A stretch of DNA of 64,000 bases. Origin: Azonexus sp. R2A61 (lineage in GTDB: Bacteria; Pseudomonadota; Gammaproteobacteria; Burkholderiales; Rhodocyclaceae). Positions 38,844 to 48,539 of the stretch are shown in pieces (the stretch's first letter is position 1; each line of letters opens with the position of its first letter). Below the pieces are notes generated by a model. It saw only the letters and a list, made by a program, of their open reading frames with translations, did not search any database and was not told the origin of the DNA. The position numbers and the translations under genes were made by a program. The stretch is taken from NCBI RefSeq assembly GCF_021401135.1, contig NZ_JACBFO010000004.1, positions 310,001 through 374,000 of the forward strand, read 5' to 3'.

Positions 38844-41801
38844 ATGCATGTCGATCGGGCCCCGGATTTCCGTCAGCGCCTGGCCGACTGGTTGAGCCAT
38901 CTCGAGCACCTGTTGCCGGCGCAGGCCCCGATCCGCGATTTCGTCCATCACAATACCTTGCACGGCCTGCAGCACTTGCCGTTTGCCGAGGCCTTGCGGG
39001 CTGCGCAGGCGGCGACCGGGGCGCGGACCTACTGGGACGAGGCCAATTTCCGCGCTGCGCATGCGGCCGGACGGATCTCGCGCGACGACCTGCTTGCGGC
39101 CCTGGCCGAGGCCGGGCCGCCCGACGGGGACATTGCCGGGGCGGACGGCCTGCGTCGGCGCGAAGTCTGGCTGGCCAGCCTGCTGTCGGCGCCGGCGGCG
39201 TACGGCGATCCGGATTTTGCCGCGCTGCCGCGGTTGACCGCAGCCGGCGACTGGCGCCAGCAGGCGAACGCGCGCTGGCAGGCCCTGTGCGAGGCGCCGG
39301 GGTACTGCGCCAGCTGGCGCAGGCTGCTGCAGCACCTGTCCGGCGAAGACGTGCTCGCCGGCGTGCACACGGCGCTCAAACGACATCTGGCGGCGCATCT
39401 CGATCTCGGGCTGGCCGTCTGGCGCAATCCGGCGCGGGCGGGCGGCTTCTATGCAGCCTGGAAAGCCTCGGCCGGACTCGATCTGGCCTGGGAGCTGGAC
39501 GAACTGCCGGGCATCCATGCCGATATCCGGCAACTGCCCGACGATCCGCTACTTGCCCTCGAGCAGTCCTTGCGGGCGCTGCTGCCCGACGAAAATCGCT
39601 GGCTGGCGTGGTTGACCGCGCTGGCGCTCGAATTGCCCGGTTGGGCGGGGATGATGCGCTGGCGCGAGCGGCATCCGGCGAGCGGCGATGTGCCGGTTGC
39701 GCTGGTCGATTATCTGGCCGTGCGGGCTTTCCTCGAACACGGACTGTGCCGCGAAGCGACCCGGCGGCTGACCGGCGCGCCGCTCGATTTTGCCGAGTTC
39801 CTCGATTATTACCGGGCCTGTCCCGGCGAATTCCTGGTCCGCCACGCGCTGGCGGTGGGCGGGCTCGACGAGGCGACGGGCGCCGCGGTCGCCGGTTTGT
39901 GTGCGGCTGCTGCCGGTCGCGAAGCAAGCGGCTGGGATGCGCTGGCGCCGCAGGTGCTGGCGTCGTTGCAGGCAGCCGAGGCGCAGCACGATGCGCAGTA
40001 CCTGGCAGGGCTGCTCGATACGCTGGCGCAACTGGGCCGGCCGCTGTCGCCGGATGTCCGGCTGGCCGGCGAACTGCGGCAGACCGCCGCCGCGCTCGAT
40101 GCCGGCCGACGCGGTGAAATCTGGTTGCTCGCCTACGAAGCGCATTATCGCGAGCAGATCCTGTCGGCGCTGGCGAGCAACCTGAAGCGCCACGCCGGAC
40201 GCCCGGCAACGCGCTTGCCGCCGTCGGCGCAGGTGGTGTTCTGCATGGACGACCGGGAAGAGGGCACGCGCCGTCATCTTGAGGAAATCGCACCGACGGT
40301 CGAGACCTTCGGCGCTGCCGGCTTCTTCGGTATCGCCATGCGCTGGCGCGGGATCGACGATGCGACGGCGACGGCCTTGTGTCCGGTCGTGGTCACGCCG
40401 CAGCACCAGATCGACGAACGGCCGTGCGATGCCGCCCGCTGGCAGGTGCATGCCGGGCGCCGCGAACGCCGTCTGCGCTGGCGCGAACGTCTGTACCAGC
40501 AGACGCGCCACGCGCCGCTGGCCGGTCCCTTGCTGACCGCGCTCGCCGGGGCGCCGGCGCTGGCCGCGCTGACCGCCGGCAGTCTGGCCCCCGCCTGGCT
40601 GGCCCGGGCCTCGGCCCGCTGGCGCCGGCTGTACGAAGGCGAGGTGCCGGCCGAACCGCAGGTCTGTGCGACGGCGCCTGCGGTCGACGGCATCCAGCAC
40701 GGTTTTTCCGACATCGAGCAGGTCGACCGCGTCGAAGCTTTCCTGCGCACGATCGGCCTGACCGACGGTTTCGCCCCGCTGGTGCTGATGCTTGGTCACG
40801 GATCGCACAGCCGCAACAACCCGCATGCCTCGGCCTACGAGTGCGGCGCCTGTTCCGGCCGGCACGGCGGGCCGAATGCGCGGGTCTTCGCCTGGCTGGC
40901 CAATCGGCCGGCGGTGCGTGCCGGACTGCGCGCGCGCGGTATCGCGATTCCCGACGGCACGCGCTTCATCGCAGCCGGGCACGACACCTGCGACGATACG
41001 GTCGACTGGTACGATCTGCCGGATTTGCCGGCGCCGTGGCAGGCTGCGGTGGATCAACTGGTCGGGCAACTCGGCGAAGCCTGCCGGGCGCACGCCGTCG
41101 AACGCTGCCGGCGGCTGGCCTCGGCACCGCTCCGCCCGGGGCCGTGGCAGGCCCGGCGCCATGTTGCCGGGCGTGCCGCCGATCCGGCACAGGCCCGGCC
41201 CGAGCTGGGTCACGCGACCAATGCCGCCGCCTTCATCGGGCGCCGGGCGCTGAGCCGCGGGCTGTTCCTCGATCGCCGGGTGTTCCTGATTTCCTACGAT
41301 CCGCTGCCGGACGACGACGGGCGCATCGTCGAGAGCATCCTGCTGGCCGCCGGCCCGGTCGGGGCCGGCATTGCGCTCGAATACTACTTTTCGACGGTGG
41401 ATAACGAACGCTTCGGCTGCGGCTCCAAGGTCACGCACAACCTGACCGGGCTGTTCGGCGTGATGGACGGGGCCGATTCCGACCTGCGTACCGGTCTGCC
41501 GTGGCAGATGGTCGAAATCCACGAACCGATGCGGCTGCTGGTCGTCGTCGAGCAGGCGCCGGCGCTACTCTCGGCGATCGTCGCCCGGCAGCCGGCGTTG
41601 CAGGAACTGGTGGGTAACGCCTGGATTCAGCTGGCTGCGGTCGACCCGGTGAGCGGCGAGATTTTCCGTCACTGCCCGCGGCGCGGCTGGCTGCCCTGGC
41701 TGGGCGCTCAGGCCTTGCCGCGCGTCGCCCGTTCGGCCGACTGGTTTGCCGGCGAGCGTGGGGCGCTGGCGCCGGCACTGCTGCTCGGAGGCGAGCGATG
41801 A
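38844..41801 (+). CDS. dabA: Inorganic carbon transporter subunit DabA (PF10070/DUF2309)
   Basis: DabA-type proteins have a beta-carbonic-anhydrase-like zinc site and, with DabB, trap CO2 as bicarbonate using ion-gradient energy. This 985-residue protein keeps the expected ligands and spacing: Cys467 and Asp469 in FCMDDREEG, His652 in LGHGSHSRNNP and Cys667 in AYECGACSG. They correspond to Cys351, Asp353, His524 and Cys539 of Halothiobacillus DabA. It is peripheral, with no long membrane helices. It overlaps the NuoL-like gene by four bases. Confidence 0.93.
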   Translation: MHVDRAPDFRQRLADWLSHLEHLLPAQAPIRDFVHHNTLHGLQHLPFAEALRAAQAATGARTYWDEANFRAAHAAGRISRDDLLAALAEAGPPDGDIAGADGLRRREVWLASLLSAPAAYGDPDFAALPRLTAAGDWRQQANARWQALCEAPGYCASWRRLLQHLSGEDVLAGVHTALKRHLAAHLDLGLAVWRNPARAGGFYAAWKASAGLDLAWELDELPGIHADIRQLPDDPLLALEQSLRALLPDENRWLAWLTALALELPGWAGMMRWRERHPASGDVPVALVDYLAVRAFLEHGLCREATRRLTGAPLDFAEFLDYYRACPGEFLVRHALAVGGLDEATGAAVAGLCAAAAGREASGWDALAPQVLASLQAAEAQHDAQYLAGLLDTLAQLGRPLSPDVRLAGELRQTAAALDAGRRGEIWLLAYEAHYREQILSALASNLKRHAGRPATRLPPSAQVVFCMDDREEGTRRHLEEIAPTVETFGAAGFFGIAMRWRGIDDATATALCPVVVTPQHQIDERPCDAARWQVHAGRRERRLRWRERLYQQTRHAPLAGPLLTALAGAPALAALTAGSLAPAWLARASARWRRLYEGEVPAEPQVCATAPAVDGIQHGFSDIEQVDRVEAFLRTIGLTDGFAPLVLMLGHGSHSRNNPHASAYECGACSGRHGGPNARVFAWLANRPAVRAGLRARGIAIPDGTRFIAAGHDTCDDTVDWYDLPDLPAPWQAAVDQLVGQLGEACRAHAVERCRRLASAPLRPGPWQARRHVAGRAADPAQARPELGHATNAAAFIGRRALSRGLFLDRRVFLISYDPLPDDDGRIVESILLAAGPVGAGIALEYYFSTVDNERFGCGSKVTHNLTGLFGVMDGADSDLRTGLPWQMVEIHEPMRLLVVVEQAPALLSAIVARQPALQELVGNAWIQLAAVDPVSGEIFRHCPRRGWLPWLGAQALPRVARSADWFAGERGALAPALLLGGER

Positions 41802-43321
41802 ATGAAGTACTGCGCCACGCCGTCGACTGGATCTGGCTGGTGCCGCTCTGGCCGTTGCTGGCCGCGTTGGTGATCGGCCTGCGCATGCTGCTCGGGCGGA
41901 CGCATGGCGATGCCGCCGAGCCGGCGACGTCGCGCCTGGTGTCGGCCGCCGCGCTGGCAGCCTTGCTCGGCTTGTTGCTCGTCGACCTCGCCGTTCTCCG
42001 GTATGGTTGGCCGGGGCATCGGGCCGTCTGGGACTGGTTCGGCAGCGACGCCTGGCAGGGGCGGCTTTCCTTCCTGCTCGATGCCTTGTCGTTGCCGGTG
42101 GCGACGACCTTTGCGCTGATCGGCTGGCTGGTCGCCCGGTTTTCCGCCAGCTATCTGCATCGCGAGCCGGGTTTCCATCGCTTCTTCCTGGTCCTCGCGC
42201 TGTTCCTGGGCGGCATCCAGTGGGTCGTGCTCGGCGGCAATGCGCTGATCGTTTTCGTCGGCTGGGAGTTGTGCGGCGTCGCCTCCTTCCTGCTCATCGC
42301 CCACGCCTGGCAGCGGCCGACCGCCAGCGGCAACGCGCTGTTCGCCTTCATCGCCAACCGGGCCGGCGATGCCGGGCTGCTTTTCTCGCTCGGCCTGTGT
42401 GCCCTGTGGGTCGGCAGTTTCGAATGGCCGCAACTGTTTGCCAGCCATCTGCCGTTGGTTGACCTGCGCGTGCTGCTACTCGGTTTTGTCGTCGCCGGGC
42501 TGGTCAAGTCGGCGCAATTGCCGTTCTCGCCGTGGATCGGCCGGGCGCTGGAAGGCCCGACGCCATCGTCGGCGATTTTCTACGGGGCCGTGCTGATCCA
42601 CGCCGGCGTCTACCTGATGCTGCGTCTGCAGCCCCTGCTCGGTCAGTTGCCGGACGTGGCCGCCGGCCTGGTGCTGATCGGCGCGTTGACCGCCGGCTAT
42701 GCGTGGTTGTGCGGCCTGGTGCAGAGCGACGTGAAGTCGTCGCTGATCTTCGCCACGCTGTTCCAGGTGGCGCTGATGTTCGTCGCCATCGGCCTGGGCT
42801 GGACGACGCTGGCGACGGTGCATCTGTGCCTGCATGCCGGCTGGCGGACCTGGCAGTTCCTGCTGGCGCCGTCATGGCTGACGCTGACCCGTGCCCGCCC
42901 GGCACCGCCGCCCTCCTGGCTGGCCTCGCGGCAGTGGCTGTACACCGCGGCGCTGCAGCGTTTCTGGCTGGACCGGCTGGGCGACATCCTGATCGGCCAG
43001 CCGACGCGGGCGATCGCCGGCGACCTGCGGGCGCTCGAGGCAGGTTTCATCGACCCGGCGATCGGCCAGCCCGGACGCGGGGCGGCGGTCGACGAGCAGC
43101 GGCCGCTGGTCCGCGCCGATGGTTTGCCGGGACGTTTGCTGGCCCGCCTGTCCGGTTTCCTGCAGCGCATCGAGAACCGCCTGCTGCTGCACGGGCGCGG
43201 CGGCAGCGGCGAACGCATGCTGCGCGAAGCCGGCCACTGGCTGCGCACGCTCGAAGCGCTGCTCGAGGAGCCGCGTTACCTGATGATGGCGGTGATGGCG
43301 ACTTTCGTGGTGATCCTGTGA
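41798..43321 (+). CDS. dabB: NuoL-like subunit, probable DabB
   Basis: This 507-residue Proton_antipo_M protein is the likely membrane partner of DabA. Helices about 5 and 7 carry Glu157 in FVGWELCGVASF and Lys237 in GLVKSAQLPFSPWIG, the channel residues of the family. After about residue 350 the sequence leaves the NuoL pattern and becomes a soluble, Arg-rich tail (about 360-490) with a last hydrophobic stretch, as in short DabB proteins. It overlaps dabA by four bases and the next gene by one (TGATG). Confidence 0.9.
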   Translation: MNEVLRHAVDWIWLVPLWPLLAALVIGLRMLLGRTHGDAAEPATSRLVSAAALAALLGLLLVDLAVLRYGWPGHRAVWDWFGSDAWQGRLSFLLDALSLPVATTFALIGWLVARFSASYLHREPGFHRFFLVLALFLGGIQWVVLGGNALIVFVGWELCGVASFLLIAHAWQRPTASGNALFAFIANRAGDAGLLFSLGLCALWVGSFEWPQLFASHLPLVDLRVLLLGFVVAGLVKSAQLPFSPWIGRALEGPTPSSAIFYGAVLIHAGVYLMLRLQPLLGQLPDVAAGLVLIGALTAGYAWLCGLVQSDVKSSLIFATLFQVALMFVAIGLGWTTLATVHLCLHAGWRTWQFLLAPSWLTLTRARPAPPPSWLASRQWLYTAALQRFWLDRLGDILIGQPTRAIAGDLRALEAGFIDPAIGQPGRGAAVDEQRPLVRADGLPGRLLARLSGFLQRIENRLLLHGRGGSGERMLREAGHWLRTLEALLEEPRYLMMAVMATFVVIL

Positions 43322-44820
43322 TGACGAGTGCCGGCGAAATCCTGTGGACGGCGCAGGCCAGCCTGCCGTGGCTGGCCGTGCTGCAGTTGTTGCCGCTGCT
43401 CGGGGCGGCGGCGGTTTTTGTGCTGGGTGAGCGGTCGACCGCCGTCTGGCTGGGCAAGCTGTGTGCCGTCGGCGAACTGCTGCTGGTCGGCTGGCTGGCC
43501 GCCTGCATCGATCCGCTGTCGCCGGCGCTGCAACTGGCCGAGCGCATCGACGCGGTCGGCTATCACGTTGCGGTCGACGGCATCGCCATCGTCTTTCTTG
43601 CGCTGGCGGCCTTGCTGACGCTGCTGATGACCCTGTACGGCATGAGCCGCGGCATGATCTCGCAGGGCCGCCTGTTTGCCGTGCTGCTGCTGGCCGAGGG
43701 TGGCCTGGTCGGCATGCTGGTTACGGTCAACATCGCCTGGTTCGCTTTTTTCTCGGCGCTCGAACTGTGGGCGGTGATCTACCTGCTGCGCCGCTGGGCT
43801 TCGTCGCGGGCCGAACAGCAGGCGCTGGCGCGCTTCGTCCAGTATCAGGGCTTCGGCTGGCTGCTGTTCGTCGCCGGCTGTTTCGTGCTCGGCTGGGGAC
43901 ATGCCGAAACCCACGGCGGACGCTGGAGCTTCGATCTGTTCGAGCTGTCCGGTGCCCTGCCGCACGGCAAGTTCCAGACGGCGGCCTTCTATCTGCTGTT
44001 CTACGGGCTGGCGGTACGTACGCCGCTCTTTCCGTTGCACGGCTGGTTGCCGAACATGGCGCAGCATGGCTTGATTGCCGTCGGTCCGGCGCTGATGGTC
44101 GGCGTCAAGGTCGGCATTTACGGCATGCTGCGTTTCGTGTTGCCGCTGACGCCGGATGCGGTGCTGGCTTGGCAGCCTTATGTGGTCGGTTTTGCGATGG
44201 CCGGCGTGTTCTTCACCGCGGCGCTGGCCTTCCTGCAGACCAATTTGCGCCGCCTGCTGGCCTTTGCCGTGGTCAGCCACACCAGCCTGCTGGTGATCGG
44301 CTTGTTCAGCCTGCATGCCTCGGGGATTCAGGGGGCGGTCCTGCTGGCCGCCAATTTCGGGCTGGCGGTGACCGGCATGTGGTTCATCGTCGGTTTCGTC
44401 TTCCGGCGCACCGGGACGACCGAGCTGGGCGAGCTGTCCGGCCTGTTCGAGCGTATTCCTTTTCTCGCCGTCGCTTTCCTGGTGTGCGGTCTGGCCATCG
44501 TCGGCATGCCCGGCACCCCGGGTTTCGATGCGGCACACCTGGTGCTGGAGGCGGCGATCGACCGCTTCGGCGCCTTGTCCACGGTGGCCACCGCGCTCGG
44601 GAACGTGGCGGCGGCCGGGTTCCTGCTGTGGGCGTTCCAGAAAGCCTTCCTGGCCCAGGAAAAAGGCCTTGGACAGGCCGTCGACCGCACGCAGGCGATG
44701 GAGTACGCGGTGTGCGGGGTGGCGCTGGCCGCGCTGCTGGCGATCGGCTTTTTCACCGAGCCCTGGCTGCATCTGACCGAAGCGGCGAGTCAGGCGGCGG
44801 CGGCGAGGTTCGCGCGATGA
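43321..44820 (+). CDS. NuoM-like proton-channel subunit 2, with Arg in place of the helix-7 Lys
   Basis: The 499-residue protein has about 14 membrane helices. Glu148 (FSALELWAVIYLL) and Lys263 (GVKVGIYGML) match the antiporter-subunit pattern. The residue equivalent to the conserved helix-7 lysine is Arg233, in GLAVRTPLFPLHGWLP. The start ATG shares its A with the preceding TGA. A copy of the GCGGTCGACCGC palindrome lies in its 5' part (43431-43442). It overlaps the next gene by four bases. Confidence 0.9.
   Translation: MTSAGEILWTAQASLPWLAVLQLLPLLGAAAVFVLGERSTAVWLGKLCAVGELLLVGWLAACIDPLSPALQLAERIDAVGYHVAVDGIAIVFLALAALLTLLMTLYGMSRGMISQGRLFAVLLLAEGGLVGMLVTVNIAWFAFFSALELWAVIYLLRRWASSRAEQQALARFVQYQGFGWLLFVAGCFVLGWGHAETHGGRWSFDLFELSGALPHGKFQTAAFYLLFYGLAVRTPLFPLHGWLPNMAQHGLIAVGPALMVGVKVGIYGMLRFVLPLTPDAVLAWQPYVVGFAMAGVFFTAALAFLQTNLRRLLAFAVVSHTSLLVIGLFSLHASGIQGAVLLAANFGLAVTGMWFIVGFVFRRTGTTELGELSGLFERIPFLAVAFLVCGLAIVGMPGTPGFDAAHLVLEAAIDRFGALSTVATALGNVAAAGFLLWAFQKAFLAQEKGLGQAVDRTQAMEYAVCGVALAALLAIGFFTEPWLHLTEAASQAAAARFAR
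43431..43442. repeat. GCGGTCGACCGC palindrome, copy 5
   Basis: This is an exact 12-bp palindrome within the coding sequence of the second NuoM-like gene. Confidence 0.85.
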
Positions 44821-46259
44821 ACCTGCCCTGGCTTTCCTGCCTGCTGCTCCTGCCCTTGCTCGGCATCCCCGCGCTCTGGCTGCTGCCGGCACGTTGGGCG
44901 AAGCCGTTCAGCCTGACGGTGCTGGCGCTGGCCTTGCTGCTGGCGACCGGGCTGCTGATCGGTTTCGTGCCAGACGGCGAGCGCTTCCAGTGGGTCGACC
45001 GGGCGGCCTGGCTGCCCGGGCTGGGCGTGCAGTGGCTGCTGGCGGTCGACGGGCTGTCGGTGCTGTTTTTGCCGGCCAGCGTGCTGCTGTTCATCGGCGT
45101 CGTTGCCGTATCGGCCCCGCTGCACGCGGTACGGGCCTATCACGCCTGGCTGCTGCTGCTGGCGACGACGATGCTCGGCATCTTCTGCGCCCTCGACCTG
45201 GTGCTGTTTTTTGTGTTCTGGGAGTTGAGCCTGCTGCCGGTGTATTTCCTGCTCGCCCATTGGGGGGCAACGCCGGAAGCGCCGCGGGTGGCGGCGCGCT
45301 ATGTGCTGCTGATGCTGGGCGGCGGCGTTCCGTTGCTGCTGGCCATCGGGCTGCTCGGCATGGCGGGCGGTTTCGACGGCATCGCCCAGTTGACCACCTT
45401 GCGGCCGACGAGCGGGCAGTGGCTGCCTTTTGCGTTGATGTTGCTCGCGTTCGGCCTGAAGGTGCCGCTGGTGCCGCTGCATACCTGGCTGCCGCAACTG
45501 GCGCTGGCCGCGCCGGGCGGCTTGCTGGCGGTGGTTCTCGGGCTCAAGGTCGGGGCCTATGCGTTGATCCGCTTTGCCGTGCCGCTGGCGCCGCAGGCCG
45601 CGCTCGACCTGCACTGGCTGCTGGCCGGGCTGGGCACGGTGAGCCTGCTGTACGGCGCCGTCGGCATCCTGGCGCACAGCAATCTGCGGGTGGCGCTGGC
45701 CTATGCCAGCGTCTGTCATGTCGGGCTGGCCGTGCTCGGCCTGGCGACCCTGAGCCCGCAGGGCGTGCAGGGGGCGGTGTCGCTGCTGTTGAGTTTCTCG
45801 GCGGCGACCGGCGGCGCCTTGCTGCTGCTCGAATGCCTGCGTCGCCGAACGGGATCGACCGACATCCACGAACTCGGTGGTGCCGCGCGCAGCATGCCCT
45901 TGCTGGCCGGCGGCGTGTTGATCTGCGGCCTGGCCGGGGTCGGCATGCCGGGGACCAGCAGTTTTCCCGGCGAATTCCTGCTCGTGCTGTCGATACTTGA
46001 ACGCTACACCGGGGCCGGCATGGCTGCCCTGTTCGGTCTGGCCATTGCGGCCAGCGCCTTTCTGGCGCGTTACCGGCAGGCGTTTTTTGGCGGAATCCGG
46101 CGGTCGACCGTGGCACGGTCGCCGGATATCCGCGGCGCTGAGTGGCTCGTGCTGTTGGTGCTGATCGCCATCATCGTCGGCATCGGCCTGTATCCGGCAC
46201 CGTGGATCGACGCCGTGCGGCCGGCCGCCGAAGCCTGGGCAGCGGCGGTGCGGCGATGA
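44817..46259 (+). CDS. NuoM-like proton-channel subunit 3
   Basis: The 480-residue, about 14-helix protein of the NuoM family carries Glu136 in FVFWELSLLPVYFLL, Lys215 in FGLKVPLVPLHTWLP and Lys244 in GLKVGAYALI, so a complete proton path is expected. Four-base overlaps on both sides fix it in the operon. With the two other NuoM-like proteins and DabB it gives the complex four channel-type subunits. Confidence 0.92.
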   Translation: MNLPWLSCLLLLPLLGIPALWLLPARWAKPFSLTVLALALLLATGLLIGFVPDGERFQWVDRAAWLPGLGVQWLLAVDGLSVLFLPASVLLFIGVVAVSAPLHAVRAYHAWLLLLATTMLGIFCALDLVLFFVFWELSLLPVYFLLAHWGATPEAPRVAARYVLLMLGGGVPLLLAIGLLGMAGGFDGIAQLTTLRPTSGQWLPFALMLLAFGLKVPLVPLHTWLPQLALAAPGGLLAVVLGLKVGAYALIRFAVPLAPQAALDLHWLLAGLGTVSLLYGAVGILAHSNLRVALAYASVCHVGLAVLGLATLSPQGVQGAVSLLLSFSAATGGALLLLECLRRRTGSTDIHELGGAARSMPLLAGGVLICGLAGVGMPGTSSFPGEFLLVLSILERYTGAGMAALFGLAIAASAFLARYRQAFFGGIRRSTVARSPDIRGAEWLVLLVLIAIIVGIGLYPAPWIDAVRPAAEAWAAAVRR

Positions 46260-46465
46260 ACGGCGACGGCAAGGCGATCGAGGCGCTGGTCAACGACCCG
46301 GCACGGCCGCGTTGCCGGTTCTGCGCCCATCATTATGTGACGCACGATCCGAATTTTCCCTACGGTTGCCGCCAGCTCGGCTTCAAGAGCGGGCGCGAGC
46401 CGATGCGCGACGTGATCGAATCGTCCGGCGAGATCTGTCTGTATTTCAGCGACAAGCGCCGCTGA
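46256..46465 (+). CDS. Small cysteine-rich protein at the end of the Dab-like operon (69 aa)
   Basis: The product has CRFCAHHYVTH, FPYGCRQLGFKS and a late SSGEICLYF, so four cysteines and several histidines could bind zinc. Related small proteins occur in many bacteria without known function. Its start overlaps the stop of the third NuoM-like gene by four bases, so it belongs to the operon. It converges on the phnA-like gene with no gap. Confidence 0.82.
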   Translation: MNGDGKAIEALVNDPARPRCRFCAHHYVTHDPNFPYGCRQLGFKSGREPMRDVIESSGEICLYFSDKRR

Positions 46466-46807
46466 TCAGGCCTTGCGGACGAATTCCGACTTCAGCTGCA
46501 TGGCGCCGATGCCGTCGATCTTGCAGTCGATGTCGTGGTCGCCGTCGATCAGCCGGATGTTCTTGACCTTGGTGCCGACCTTGACCACCGACGACGAGCC
46601 CTTGATCTTGAGGTCCTTGATCACCGTGACGCTGTCGCCGTTCTGCAGTTCGTTGCCGTTGGCGTCGCGCCAGACGCGCTGTTCCTCGGCTTCCGGCGCG
46701 GCGGCGGCCGGGTCCCATTCGTGGGCGCATTCGGGACAGACCAGCAGCGCGCCGTCCTGGTAGGTGAAGGCGGACTGGCATTGCGGGCAGGCGGGCAGGT
46801 CGGACAT
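46466..46807 (-). CDS. PhnA/YjdM-family zinc-ribbon protein
   Basis: The 113-residue protein has an N-terminal zinc ribbon (CPQC...CPEC, 7-27) and a C-terminal SH3-like PhnA domain ([17 protein letters not shown]...KSEFV). Members are named after the E. coli phn locus but are not required for phosphonate use, and function is uncertain. It starts four bases after the SulP stop codon and is likely co-transcribed with it. Confidence 0.93.
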   Translation of the reverse strand: MSDLPACPQCQSAFTYQDGALLVCPECAHEWDPAAAAPEAEEQRVWRDANGNELQNGDSVTVIKDLKIKGSSSVVKVGTKVKNIRLIDGDHDIDCKIDGIGAMQLKSEFVRKA

Positions 46808-46810
46808 GGT

Positions 46811-48502
46811 TCAGATCTCGTCGTTGGCGCCGCCCATCAGATCGGGCAGCAGCAGATAGGCGCGTTGCAGCGCGCGGGAAAGGTCGGGGCAGACATTGTC
46901 CCGACCGAGGTGTTCGGTGAAGCCGGAGCGTTCGAGCAGCGATGCCGGTTGCGCGTTCAGGCCGCAGACGATTAGTGTGCAGCCGCGCTTGCGCAGCTTG
47001 TCGAGCAGGTTTTCCAGGCCTTCCAGGCCGGTGGTGTCGAGCTGGACCAGGCGGGTCATGTCGAGCATGACGATTTCCGGATGGCCGGCGCGCGGATCGA
47101 GCAGTTCCTCCAGCTTGTTCACTGCGCCGAAGAACAGCGAACCGAACAACTGCCAGGCGGCGACCCGCATCGTGCCGTCCGGATACAGGAAACGCGGCTC
47201 GCCGGCTTCCTCGTCGAGCGCCAGGCGTTCGATGCGGGTCAGCTCCGACATCCGGTAGATGAAGAACAGGCTGGCCAGTACCATGCCCAATTCGACGGCG
47301 ATGGTCAGGTCGAACAACACGGTGACCAGAAAGACGCTGACCAGGATCACCCGGTAGTTCCACGAGTAGCGGCGCAACTCCTTGAATTCGTGCCATTCGC
47401 CCATATTGATGGCGACCACCATGACGATCGCCGACAGCGTGGCCAGCGGCACATAGGCGGCCAGCGGCGCGGCGATCAGCACGATGGCGAGCAGCACACC
47501 GGCGTGGATGATGCCGGCGATCGGCGTGCGGCCGCCGGTGCGCACGTTGGTCGTCGTCCGGGCGATCGCGCCGGTCGCCGCGAAGCCGCCGAACAGCGGG
47601 GCCGCGAGATTGGCCAGCCCCTGGGCGACCAGTTCCTGGTTGGGATCGTGGCGGTCGTCGATCTGGCCGTCGGCGACGCGGGCCGAGAGCAGCGACTCGA
47701 TGGCGCCGAGCAGGGCGATGGTGATCGCCGGCGAGATCAGCTTGCCGAAATCGTGGATCGACAACGAGGGCAGGCCGAAGGCCGGCACTTCCTGCGGGAT
47801 GCCGTTGAACCGGCTGCCGATCGTCTCGACCGGCAGGTCGAGTGCCCAGGCGGCGACGGTGCCGGCGACCAGCACGACCAGCGGGCCGGGGGCCCGGCGC
47901 AGCGGCGAAATGTGCTGCGCCAGCCGGTTGTAGGAGAGCAGGAAAACGAAGCAGGCGACGGAAAGTGCCAGGGTCGGCAGGTCGACCTTGGCGGCATGGG
48001 CGGCGAGTATCTTGATGCGGGCGAAGAACTCTGCCGGCAAGTGATCGATCTGCAGGCCGAAGAAATCCTTGATCTGGGCCAGGAAGATGACCACGGCGAT
48101 GCCGTTGGTGAAGCCGATCACCACGCTGATCGGAATGAAGCGGATCAACTGTCCCATGCGGCTGATGCCCATGATCAGCAGCAGCAGGCCGGCGAGCATC
48201 GTGGCGCCGAGCAGGTTGGCGAACCCGTGGACGGCGACGATGCCGTAGATGATGGGGATGAAGGCGCCGGTCGGGCCGCCGATCTGCACCCGGGAGCCGC
48301 CGAACAGTGAAATCAGGAAACCGGCGACGATGGCGGTCCAGATGCCGGCCGTCGGCGAGGCGCCCGAAGCGATGGCGAAAGCCATCGCCAGCGGCAGGGC
48401 GAGCACGCCGACCGTGATGCCGGCAGCAAGATCGCCTGCGAACAGCCTCCGGTCGTAGGTCGACAGGCATTCCAGCAGCTTGGGGCGGAAGGCGATTTTC
48501 AT
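46811..48502 (-). CDS. SulP-family anion transporter with STAS domain, possibly bicarbonate
   Basis: The 563-residue protein has about 12 membrane helices. Helix 1-3 sequences are AGDLAAGITVGVLALPLAMAFAIASG and GPTGAFIPIIYGI. The STAS domain (about 430-550) has the loop VQLDTTGLEGLENL. The N terminus MKIAFRPKLLECL matches BicA-like and related SulP carriers, so the ATG at 48502 was chosen; no strong ribosome-binding site is visible. Substrate could be sulfate or bicarbonate; location opposite the Dab operon favours bicarbonate by inference. Confidence 0.9.
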   Translation of the reverse strand: MKIAFRPKLLECLSTYDRRLFAGDLAAGITVGVLALPLAMAFAIASGASPTAGIWTAIVAGFLISLFGGSRVQIGGPTGAFIPIIYGIVAVHGFANLLGATMLAGLLLLIMGISRMGQLIRFIPISVVIGFTNGIAVVIFLAQIKDFFGLQIDHLPAEFFARIKILAAHAAKVDLPTLALSVACFVFLLSYNRLAQHISPLRRAPGPLVVLVAGTVAAWALDLPVETIGSRFNGIPQEVPAFGLPSLSIHDFGKLISPAITIALLGAIESLLSARVADGQIDDRHDPNQELVAQGLANLAAPLFGGFAATGAIARTTTNVRTGGRTPIAGIIHAGVLLAIVLIAAPLAAYVPLATLSAIVMVVAINMGEWHEFKELRRYSWNYRVILVSVFLVTVLFDLTIAVELGMVLASLFFIYRMSELTRIERLALDEEAGEPRFLYPDGTMRVAAWQLFGSLFFGAVNKLEELLDPRAGHPEIVMLDMTRLVQLDTTGLEGLENLLDKLRKRGCTLIVCGLNAQPASLLERSGFTEHLGRDNVCPDLSRALQRAYLLLPDLMGGANDEI

Positions 48503-48539
48503 GAGGCACGCTCGTCGGGACAAGCGAAGCATTATATGA

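Noticed and set aside
37392-46259. The NuoL/NuoM-like genes as part of respiratory complex I or an Mrp antiporter
   Set aside because: No other nuo or mrp genes are present, and the operon is built around a DabA-type protein.
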